Origin: Anaeromyxobacter oryzisoli
GTDB taxonomy: Bacteria > Myxococcota > Myxococcia > Myxococcales > Anaeromyxobacteraceae
Length of the DNA: 64,000 bases
Assembly: GCF_022690765.1 (NCBI RefSeq)
Contig: NZ_JALCZA010000008.1
Location: 1 to 64,000 of the forward strand
Direction of reading: 5' to 3'
The notes below the pieces were generated by a model. It worked only from the letters and a program-made list of their open reading frames with translations. It was not told where the DNA came from and searched no databases. Below are positions 57,841 to 64,000 of the stretch, piece by piece. Position numbers and translations under genes: made by a program. The first letter of the stretch is position 1; each line of letters begins with the position of its first letter.

Positions 57841-58193
57841 TCACTCCTCGAGGAACCGGACGAACCGCGCCAGCTCCGCGTCGAGGGCCGCTCGTTGCGC
57901 GTCCTTGATCCTGGCGCAGGATCCATCCCGTCGATCTGCTCGTCGAAGCAGCGCAGGAACGCTTCGCGGATGGGGGGACCCGCCACCCCGCCGCCGTCGC
58001 GCCACGGGCGCGCCGCTGTCCGCTGCATGACCTCGTTCAGGAGGGCGATGGCCGCGAAGCCCTCGTCGAAGGTCTCGTCGATCCGGGGATTGGCGAGGAA
58101 TGCGTCAACGGTCTCCATGAGCGAATCGACGACCGTGCCAACGAGGTCCATCGCTGCGTCGTTCCCGAACGGTCCCGCATCCCAGGTGCCCAT
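57841..58193 (-). pseudogene. DUF4259 gene with a frameshift
   Basis: The frame from ATG at 58193 starts MGTWDAGPFGNDAAMDL, the mark of DUF4259 proteins, and remains typical to about residue 95 (DGMDPAPG). After that the frame becomes arginine/serine-rich. In another frame the expected end is clear: RIKDAQRAALDAELARFVRFLEE followed by TGA at 57841-57843. The total length (353 bases) is not a multiple of three, so a frameshift near 57910-57930 is present, from a real mutation or a sequencing error. Without it the product would be about 117 residues. Function of the family is unknown. Confidence 0.75.
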
Positions 58194-58364
58194 GCTCGGA
58201 CCGTAGCACGGCCGCCAGGACGGCGGCGGCGACGTCAGCAGTCCGCCACGGACTCCATGGCCTGCGAGAGACCGGCGTTGCCGCAGCGAGGAGCACCGCG
58301 GGCTCCGGGAGATCAAGCAGGCGGCAATTCACCGCACCAATCGCGCAATTCACGACCACGCCGG

Positions 58365-60416
58365 ATGTCAGACCCTCGTGCAATCGTCCGGACGATGTGC
58401 GAAGCCGCTGCCAGCTCGAACGCAACCTCGGCGGTGCCGCCGCCCGAGGCGCTCGCCCGCGCCGCGTGGCAGCTCGACCCGCCGATGCCGCACGAGCGGC
58501 CGCATGTCCTTCGCGAGGAGGCGGCCCTGCTCGTGGACGGCCTCCTCGCCCGGGTGGCTCGGGGGCGGGGCGCGCTGGATGTCGCGCTCGGCGAGGGGCT
58601 CCTCGCCCTGGCCCAGGGCGACCGGACGCTGCGACTCGGGTACTCGGGGATCGGCGACTACGCCCGCGAGCGGCTCGGGATCGCCGGCCGGACCGCGCAG
58701 GGGATGGTCCAGCTCGCGCGCGCATTGCAGACGCGACCACGACTCCGCGAGGCGGTCCGCTCCGGCGTGGTGAGCGCGCGGAAGGCGACCACGATCTTGC
58801 GGGTGGCGCTCGGCGAAGCGGAGGCCGAGTGGGTCGAGCGTGCGCGGACCGCGACGGTGCGGGCGCTCGAGGTGGCGGTACGGGCGGCGGGTACCAAGGA
58901 TCGTCCGGAGGGCGCGACCGGGGCGATTGACCCACTTGGCGGGCTCGGCGCGACGGCTGGCGCCGAATCCGAGGAGGAGCGGTTCGATCGAGTGGACGTC
59001 GCGCTCGGCCCGGAGGCGCGGGCCCGGCTCGACGAGGCGCTCGCCCTGGCGGGGAAGCTGCTCGGGGCGACCTCGCCGCGGTGGCAGCGGTTCGAATCGA
59101 TCTGCCAGGAGTTCCTCGCCGCGCATCCGGTGGACGCGGACGAGGAGGCGGACGAGCGGAGCGTGGAGGCGTCGCGCGCGGAGTGGCTCGATGCCGCGCG
59201 AGAGGCGCTCGAGGAAGAGACGGCGTGCTGGGCCGCGCTCGATCAGGTCGAGGCGGTGCCGGCGCCGGTCGTCGGCGTCGTGACGAACGGCGTGGGCCTG
59301 GACGATGGGGGTTCGAGCGACGCGGGCGGCGCGCCTGCGAGGGATCCCGCGGAGCTCCTCGACGAGCAGCTTCGGCACCTCGCCTCCATGCGCGAGCGCT
59401 GGGACGAGCTGGTCGGCCACCTCGCCATGCTGGTCCTGAACGTCGGGCTCTGGCGCGACATGGGCTTCGCCACCTTCGGCCACTACTGCGCCGAGCGCCT
59501 GGGAATGGCGGAGCGGACCGTCGCGCAGCGCGCCGCGCTGGAGCGCCGGCTCTATGCGCTGCCGGCGCTCCGGCAGGCGCTCCGGGGCGGCCGGGTCAGC
59601 TACGAGCAGGCACGGCTCGTCGTTCGCGCGGCGGGAGCGAGCACGGACGAGGACACGGTCCGGGCGCTGATCGCACACGCCGAGGCCTCGACCTGCATCG
59701 CGTTCCGGCGTGAGCTCGAGGACGAGCTCGCCGCTCGGGCCGAGGCCGAGGCGCGGGCCGCGGCGCAGATGTGTGCGCCGTCGCGGCAGGCCCACGACTC
59801 CGGGGAGGAGCGAGCGCAGATGTGTGCGCCGTCGGAGCTGCCTGCAAACTCCGGGGCGGAACCAGCGCAGATGTGTGCGCCCTCGAGCCGGACCGACGAC
59901 TCCGCGGCGGAGACGGGCACGCCGAGCAAGCCGACGGGCCCCTTCCCCGCGCAGATGTGTGCGCGCGCCTGGCTGACCCTCCATGTGCCGCGCCGGGTGG
60001 CCCTCCTCATCGACGCCTCGTTCCGCGCGGCTCGGGCCGCCGCAGGTCACTGGCTCAACCCGGAGGAGTGCGTCGTCCGCATCGCGGAGCACTTCATCGA
60101 GACGTGGACCGAAGCGGTGAAGCAACTGGAGCGCTCGCGCCCTGCGCGGAAGCGGAAGGTCCTCGCGCGGGATCGGTGCCGCTGTCAGGTGCCCGGGTGC
60201 AGCCGCCCCGCCGCGCACGTGCACCATGTGTGCTTCCGCTCGCAGGGCGGCGATGACTCGGAAGAGAACCAGATCGCCCTCTGCGCCGCGCATCACCTGC
60301 ACGCCATCCACCGGGGCTGGATCCGGGTCCGCGGCCGGGCGCCGGACGCGCTCCGGTGGGAGCTCGGGGTGCGTCGCGACGGGAGGGCGCTGGCCGTGTT
60401 CGGGCCGGAGGCCTGA
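58365..60416 (+). CDS. HNH endonuclease-domain protein with 17-residue repeats
   Basis: A 683-residue protein. The C-terminal HNH domain (about 600-655) has the zinc knuckle pair (CRCQVPGC...CAAHH) and the HHV...N...H catalytic pattern. The N-terminal two thirds contain two related helical segments that share YARERLGI/YCAERLGM-type motifs, suggesting an internal duplication (about 85-175 and 360-455). Between them and HNH lies a repeat region (four AQMCA copies). Related HNH/DUF222-like proteins are abundant in GC-rich bacteria, often as multiple paralogues. The role (mobile nuclease, or DNA processing) is unknown. A decayed fragment of a paralogue is at 60976-61167. Confidence 0.75.
   Translation: MSDPRAIVRTMCEAAASSNATSAVPPPEALARAAWQLDPPMPHERPHVLREEAALLVDGLLARVARGRGALDVALGEGLLALAQGDRTLRLGYSGIGDYARERLGIAGRTAQGMVQLARALQTRPRLREAVRSGVVSARKATTILRVALGEAEAEWVERARTATVRALEVAVRAAGTKDRPEGATGAIDPLGGLGATAGAESEEERFDRVDVALGPEARARLDEALALAGKLLGATSPRWQRFESICQEFLAAHPVDADEEADERSVEASRAEWLDAAREALEEETACWAALDQVEAVPAPVVGVVTNGVGLDDGGSSDAGGAPARDPAELLDEQLRHLASMRERWDELVGHLAMLVLNVGLWRDMGFATFGHYCAERLGMAERTVAQRAALERRLYALPALRQALRGGRVSYEQARLVVRAAGASTDEDTVRALIAHAEASTCIAFRRELEDELAARAEAEARAAAQMCAPSRQAHDSGEERAQMCAPSELPANSGAEPAQMCAPSSRTDDSAAETGTPSKPTGPFPAQMCARAWLTLHVPRRVALLIDASFRAARAAAGHWLNPEECVVRIAEHFIETWTEAVKQLERSRPARKRKVLARDRCRCQVPGCSRPAAHVHHVCFRSQGGDDSEENQIALCAAHHLHAIHRGWIRVRGRAPDALRWELGVRRDGRALAVFGPEA
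59763..59964 (+). repeat. Repeats of GCGCAGATGTGTGCGCC within the HNH gene
   Basis: Copies start at 59763, 59814, 59865 and 59949 (the last lacks the final C of the match). The spacing is 51, 51 and 84 bases, all multiples of three. Each copy can form a small stem (GCGCA...TGCGC). In the protein this gives a 17-residue unit AQMCAPS + x5 + SGxEx. The DNA copies are more alike than needed for the protein, hinting at recent duplication or repeat spread. Confidence 0.85.
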
Positions 60417-60482
60417 CCGTCGGTGCCGGTCAGCAGTTGCCGCGAAGGTCCAAGACGGCTAGGTGTTGGTCGCTCATCTCGA

Positions 60483-60525
60483 GCCCTGACGAGGGCGACC
60501 CGTACCAGGAACGAACGACGGGCCG
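60483..60525 (+). promoter_or_regulatory. Guanidine-III-like riboswitch (ykkC-III)
   Basis: The sequence GCCCTGACGAGGGCGACCCG and what follows match the ykkC-III / guanidine-III consensus. The invariant ACGAGG is present. CCTG (60485-60488) can form the pseudoknot with CAGG (60506-60509). P1 is CCCGT (60499-60503) with ACGGG (60518-60522), extended by CG-CG pairs. The order matches the known Thermobifida structure, with compensatory base changes. The ribosome site GGAGG (60527-60531) follows at once, so binding of guanidinium could open or close translation of gdx. Confidence 0.75.
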
Positions 60526-60539
60526 TGGAGGCGTGTTCC

Positions 60540-60860
60540 ATGTCCTGGGTCGTTCTCGTCATCGCAGGGGTCCTCGAGGCCGTCTGGTCCCTCGGTCTCA
60601 AGTACACGCACGGCTTCACGCGCCCACTCCCGAGCGTCCTCACGGGCACGGCGATCGTCGCGAGCATGCTGCTGCTCGCGCGAGCCGCGCGCACCTTGCC
60701 GATCGGGACTGCGTACGCGGTGTGGGTGGGGATCGGCGTAGTCGGTGCCGCCATCGGCGGCGTCGTCCTGTTCGGCGAGACGATGCCCGCACCTCGCGTC
60801 GTCTTCATCCTCTTGCTCGTGGTGTCGATCGTCGGACTGAAGCTGACGTCCGCCGCATAG
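60540..60860 (+). CDS. gdx: Guanidinium exporter Gdx (SugE-type SMR)
   Basis: A 106-residue small multidrug resistance protein with four hydrophobic segments. The active Glu lies in VLEAVWSLGLKYTHGFTR near residue 13 (W, K and GFTR typical of Gdx/SugE, not of EmrE). TAYAVWVGIGVVG and a final FGE / LLVVSIVGLKL segment are also typical. It exports guanidinium in exchange for protons. The guanidine-III-like element immediately upstream predicts induction by guanidine. The ATG is preceded by GGAGG at 8 bases. Confidence 0.88.
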   Translation: MSWVVLVIAGVLEAVWSLGLKYTHGFTRPLPSVLTGTAIVASMLLLARAARTLPIGTAYAVWVGIGVVGAAIGGVVLFGETMPAPRVVFILLLVVSIVGLKLTSAA

Positions 60861-60975
60861 CAGGCTGCCACTCGGCGCGAGCGGCGGCGGCGCGGACCGG
60901 CCGCTGGCCCATGTGGCCCATACGGTCACTCACCTCGTCGATGCGGACGCGGTACAGCCGCTCGAGCGTCGGCCC

Positions 60976-61167
60976 GGTGCGGCTCGGGATCGCGGACCGG
61001 GCCGGCGCAGGGAATGGTCCAGCTCGCGCGGGCGCTGCGCGAGCGACCGCGGCTCCGGAGGCGGCGCGACGGGTAAGGTGAGCGCGCGCAACGCGACGAC
61101 CATCCTCGGGGTGGCGCGGGCGACGCCGAGGCGGGTTGCGGAGCGCAACCGTGCGGGCGCTCGAGGG
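60976..61167 (+). pseudogene. Decayed fragment of an HNH-family paralogue
   Basis: This stretch (GGCTCGGGATCGCGGACCGG, a CAGGGAATGGTCCAGCTCGC part, and a GTGAGCGCGCGCAACGCGAC part) aligns with 58670-58870 in the HNH gene upstream. It contains deletions and an in-frame TAA-type break (GGGTAAGGTGAGC). It has no start and no C-terminal HNH part, so it is a relic of a paralogue. Confidence 0.6.
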
Positions 61168-61364
61168 TTGCGGTGCGGGCGGCGAACCGGGAGCGCGCGA
61201 AGAGCACTGCTCCGCCGGGTCGGCGCTGTGTTTCGAGCGGCTGCCGGACCGGATGACCTCGAGAGCATCGCGATGCGCGGCGTCGATGCGGTCCACCGCG
61301 TCGAGCGCGCTCGCCGCGGTCGTGCAGCTGACCGGCAAGCCTGACACGGGACCGTGTAGCGTGA

Positions 61365-62510
61365 TCAGCGCCGCTCTTCGCGCGCGAGGGCGCGGCGCAT
61401 CCGCAACAGCGCCTCGTCGAGCACGGCGCGCGGGCAACCAAAGTTGAGCCGGACGAAGCCCTGGTAGAGATCGCCCGGCCCGAAGGCCCGACCCGCCGAG
61501 AGCCCGACGCCCTCCGCCTCGAAGTGGCGCTGCGGGTCGGCCAGGCCCGTCGCGCGCGCGTCGATCCAGGCGAGATACGTGGCCTCCACGGGCGTCGTGA
61601 CCAGCGGCGCCATGGAACGGAGCGCGGCGAGGAGGTGGTCGCGATTGCCACGCAGATAGTCGAGGAGCGCCCGGTGCCACGGCCCTCCGTGACGGAACGC
61701 GGCCTCGCAGGCAACCAGGCCGAGCACGTTCACGTGAGGGATGATGCCGCGCATGGCGCGCTGGAAGCGCTGCCGAAGAGGGCGATCGGGGATGACCGCG
61801 AAGGCGCACCCCAACCCCGGGACATTGAACGTCTTGGAGGGCGCCATGAGCGTGATGCTGCGCCGGGCAGCGTCCTCGGAGAGGGTCGCGAAGGGGTGGT
61901 GCCGCCGGCCGGCGTCGAGGACGAGGCCGCAGTGGATCTCGTCGGAGCAGACGACGAGGTCTCGGCGGCGGGCGAGGTCGTGGACGGCCTCGAGCTCCGC
62001 AAGCTCCCAGGCGCGGCCGGTCGGGTTGTGCGGATGGCAGAGCAGGAAGAGGCGGCACTCGGGCGTGAGCGCCCGCTCGACGGCGGGGAGGTCCCACTCC
62101 CACCGGACCTCGCCGCGGCGGAGCGGCGCGGTGAGCAGCACCTCCGGCGCGGAGAGGAAGGGCGGATAGATGGGGGTGGCGGTGAAGGCGGTCCCGCCCA
62201 CGGCACGGCGGGCGACGTTCAGCCCCGGAACGACGCCGGGGAGCCACACGATCCACGACGGATCGACGTCCCAGCCGTACTCGCCGGCCAGGTGGTCGGT
62301 CGTCGCCTTGAGGAGCGACGGCCAGGGCTCGGCGTAGCCGAACACGCCATGCGCCACGCGCTCGCGCAGCGCCTCCAGGATGGGCGGCGCCGCTGCGAAG
62401 TCCATGTCCGCCACCCAGAGCGGGAGCACGTCCCGCCCGGTGTAACGGCCCCACTTCATGGAGTCGGTACTCCGCCGATCGGGCGCGTTGTCGAAATCGA
62501 AGGACGTCAC
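61365..62510 (-). CDS. PatB/MalY-like C-S lyase or aminotransferase
   Basis: A 381-residue PLP enzyme, fold type I. The start DFDNAPDRRSTDSMKWGRY is typical of PatB/MalY-type cystathionine beta-lyases. The PLP lysine is in APSKTFNVPGLG near residue 226, with NPTGR and CSDEIHCGL before it and the carboxylate-binding Arg in RLNFGCPR near the end. The likely reaction is beta-elimination from cystathionine or cysteine conjugates, but aminotransfer is also possible. GTG at 62510 has GGAG about 8 bases upstream. The gene stands alone. Confidence 0.85.
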   Translation of the reverse strand: MTSFDFDNAPDRRSTDSMKWGRYTGRDVLPLWVADMDFAAAPPILEALRERVAHGVFGYAEPWPSLLKATTDHLAGEYGWDVDPSWIVWLPGVVPGLNVARRAVGGTAFTATPIYPPFLSAPEVLLTAPLRRGEVRWEWDLPAVERALTPECRLFLLCHPHNPTGRAWELAELEAVHDLARRRDLVVCSDEIHCGLVLDAGRRHHPFATLSEDAARRSITLMAPSKTFNVPGLGCAFAVIPDRPLRQRFQRAMRGIIPHVNVLGLVACEAAFRHGGPWHRALLDYLRGNRDHLLAALRSMAPLVTTPVEATYLAWIDARATGLADPQRHFEAEGVGLSAGRAFGPGDLYQGFVRLNFGCPRAVLDEALLRMRRALAREERR

Positions 62511-62871
62511 GTGCTGGCTCCGCCGCTGGACGGCGCCGTCCGCGGGCCGGCGCAGCGCACGCGAGCATGCCACGGCGACGCCACGGCCGTCACCGCTGTG
62601 ACCGCGCGCCGGGCGCAACGGCGTCTTGCTCCGGGCAAACGCTCGATGGCCCGATGACCGGGCCGTTGACCTGCGACGGAGACGACCCGGCACATCGCCG
62701 CGTGGCTGCTCTACCGCCGCCCGGGAGCCCCCTACCCCGCCGCGCGTTGCGCCCGCTCCTGGTTCCCCGCCGTCCCGATGGCGCGAGATCCATCTTCCGC
62801 TGCACCTTGCTCGCTCTCTGCGTGGCCGGAATGGAACGGACGGCGTAGCCGAGGCCGAGGTCCCGCGGCGT
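62511..62871. other. Intergenic region upstream of the PatB-like gene
   Basis: A 361-base gap between two minus-strand genes. It should hold the promoter of the PatB-like gene. No ribosome site, hairpin with T-run, or recognisable protein frame is seen. Confidence 0.45.
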
Positions 62872-63450
62872 TCACGCCTCGGGCGGAACCGCGTGCCCGA
62901 CCAGCTTCAGCAGGTAGACCGGCGCGAACCACTCGAGGCCGACGGGCCACGCGACCGCGGAGGCGATGACGAGCCCGAGCGCCACCGCGCCGAAGGCGAC
63001 CGGCCGCGCGACGGCGCGCGGGGCGAGCTCCACGATGGCCGCGGCCGCGAGCATCCCGCCGTAGAGCGCGGCCGCCTGCGCCCACGGCGTCTCGAACGCC
63101 CAGGCGAGCGCGACCGGGTGCACGTGCCCCGCGTAGAAGAGCGCGCGGGCGCGGCTCTGGCCCGGCCGGTGGGACCACCGCGCCGAGGAGCGGGTCGCGT
63201 TCCCGACGACCCCGCCGCCGAAGTCGAAGGCGATCGCGATCGCCAGCGCCCACTGGAGGGCGCCCCACCCAGGCGCGCGTGCGGCGGCGGCAGCGGCGAC
63301 GAGGCAGGTGAACACGAGCGCCCCGACGAACACGACCCGGGCCTCGAGCGCGGTGGTCTCCGGCCCCAAGACGCGCCGGAAGACGGAGACCAGGGGGGAC
63401 GACGCGGCGAGCGGGGCGCCGCCGGCGAGGCCGGGCTCGAGTCCGTTCAT
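62872..63450 (-). CDS. Integral membrane protein of unknown function
   Basis: A 192-residue membrane protein with about five hydrophobic segments (the first near residues 37-58). A conserved-looking GGGVVGNATRSSARW segment and two His in AGHVHPVALAW lie in the middle. No family is recognised. ATG at 63450. Confidence 0.6.
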   Translation of the reverse strand: MNGLEPGLAGGAPLAASSPLVSVFRRVLGPETTALEARVVFVGALVFTCLVAAAAAARAPGWGALQWALAIAIAFDFGGGVVGNATRSSARWSHRPGQSRARALFYAGHVHPVALAWAFETPWAQAAALYGGMLAAAAIVELAPRAVARPVAFGAVALGLVIASAVAWPVGLEWFAPVYLLKLVGHAVPPEA

Positions 63451-63555
63451 GCCGCCATGCTACGGGCGCTGTCGAAGTACACGCAATGTGATTCCCGACG
63501 CAGTCCAGAGCTGCGACAACGCGACGCGCGCGGGGGCGGCCAAACGGCCAGACGA

Positions 63556-63768
63556 GGATACGAGGTCGCCTTCATGCGGGCCACCCGCGCACTCGCCCAG
63601 TTCGGCGCGCGGCGCGCGGACGGTACGTACGAGCGCCGCCTCGCGAGCTTCGCACGTCCCGACCTGCTCATCCTGGACGACTTCGGGCTCCAGCCGCTCC
63701 GCGCGCCGGCGCCCGAGGACCTCTACGAGATCGTGGGCGAGCGGCATTCGGCCGCGCTGCTCCGCAGC
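63556..63768 (+). pseudogene. Remnant of an IstB-like (IS21 helper) ATPase
   Basis: In the frame beginning at 63556 the translation GYEVAFMRATRALAQFGARR, a RRLASFARPDLLILDDFGLQ part and the APEDLYEIVGERH part match the middle of IstB-type AAA+ proteins, including the Walker B region (LLILDDFG). There is no Walker A part upstream and the frame loses similarity after about 63760. It is a relic of an IS21-family element beside the window's right edge. Confidence 0.65.
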
Positions 63769-64000
63769 TCACCGTCGCGGCGCGCGATAGACGAACGCTC
63801 CAGGGAGGGTCGCCGTCTGACCGTCGGGATTGACGACCGTGACGTCGACAGGGCCGGGATCGTTCGCGGGCGGAGTGACCGTGATCGTCGCGGCGCTCGT
63901 CACGCGCACGCGGGTCGAGCGCGCTTCGCCGAACGTCACCGTGGCGCCGGTCTGGAAGTAATTTCCGCGGATGAGCACCGATCCCTTGCCGTTCGGGGGC
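63769..64000 (-). CDS. C-terminal IPT/TIG domain of a protein cut by the window edge
   Basis: The visible 70-odd residues end in an IPT/TIG-like immunoglobulin domain (SVLIRGNYFQTGATVTFGEA, then TSAATITVTPPANDPGPVDV and a final GQTATLPGAFVYRAPRR). These domains occur as tandem repeats in exported or surface proteins of myxobacteria. The frame runs out of the window on the right, so the start is unknown; GTG at 63978 is internal to the domain and unlikely to be the true start. Confidence 0.7.
   Translation of the reverse strand, partial: PPNGKGSVLIRGNYFQTGATVTFGEARSTRVRVTSAATITVTPPANDPGPVDVTVVNPDGQTATLPGAFVYRAPRR

Noticed and set aside
60481-60540. Guanidine-II (mini-ykkC) riboswitch before gdx
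   Set aside because: One small hairpin (GCCCT-GACG-AGGGC) is possible, but its loop is not ACGR and there is no matching second hairpin. The guanidine-III pseudoknot explains all parts better.

Overview
The window is 64 kb of very GC-rich bacterial DNA with strong G/C third-position bias, short spacers and many 4-base ATGA/GTGA start-stop overlaps. The gene content points to a Myxococcota-type facultative anaerobe, most like Anaeromyxobacter: two octaheme cytochromes, respiratory nitrate reductase, cytochrome-type NO reductase, and an alpha-2-macroglobulin/PbpC pair. This assignment is inference; no marker gene such as 16S rRNA is present. I saw no rRNA, tRNA, CRISPR array or intact insertion sequence.

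Layout. 0.4-7.4 kb (minus): a YedF-like selenium-associated protein, an unusual two-SDR fusion behind an FAD-linked oxidase, and a YegD-type Hsp70. 7.8-18.2 kb (minus): a DUF2231 membrane protein and an alpha-2-macroglobulin / pbpC / SpoIID-domain operon. 18.7-20.6 kb (plus): a PAS-GAF histidine kinase with a response regulator. 20.8-29.5 kb (minus): one operon for cytochrome c, NarG, NarH, NarJ, NarI, a Rieske protein and a cytochrome b/c fusion. 30.0-33.5 kb (plus): an outer-membrane barrel, a small exported protein and an OTR-like octaheme cytochrome. 33.8-44.2 kb: small exported and membrane proteins, a DUF885-like metallopeptidase, norC-norB, a GYD protein, a PAP2 phosphatase, a substrate-binding protein with a chemoreceptor, and an exported protein. 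44.3-49.7 kb: a response regulator/thioredoxin-reductase-like fusion, an nsrR-HAO octaheme pair and an MFS transporter. 49.7-53.5 kb: a PrmA-like methyltransferase and an arsenic-type region (acr3, arsR, permease, thioredoxin-like protein). 53.6-64 kb: peptidase U32, a candidate selenoprotein, small proteins, an HNH protein with internal repeats, a guanidine-III-like riboswitch in front of gdx, a PatB-like C-S lyase and decayed gene remnants.

How the genes fit together. Nar reduces nitrate, and the adjacent Rieske/cytochrome b/c genes and two c-type cytochromes suggest an extra quinol-oxidising branch. NorCB removes NO. An NsrR-like Fe-S repressor overlaps an octaheme hydroxylamine-oxidoreductase-family gene, consistent with handling of NO, nitrite or hydroxylamine. 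No nitrite reductase of NirK/NirS type and no nosZ lie in this window.

The most notable observations are: (1) a thioredoxin-like gene whose in-frame TGA is followed by 24 more plausible codons and a SECIS-like hairpin; (2) a guanidine-III-like pseudoknot just before gdx; (3) a 175-bp dispersed element present in two near-identical copies, one of them in frame inside the SpoIID gene; (4) a two-SDR fusion with a zinc-ribbon linker.
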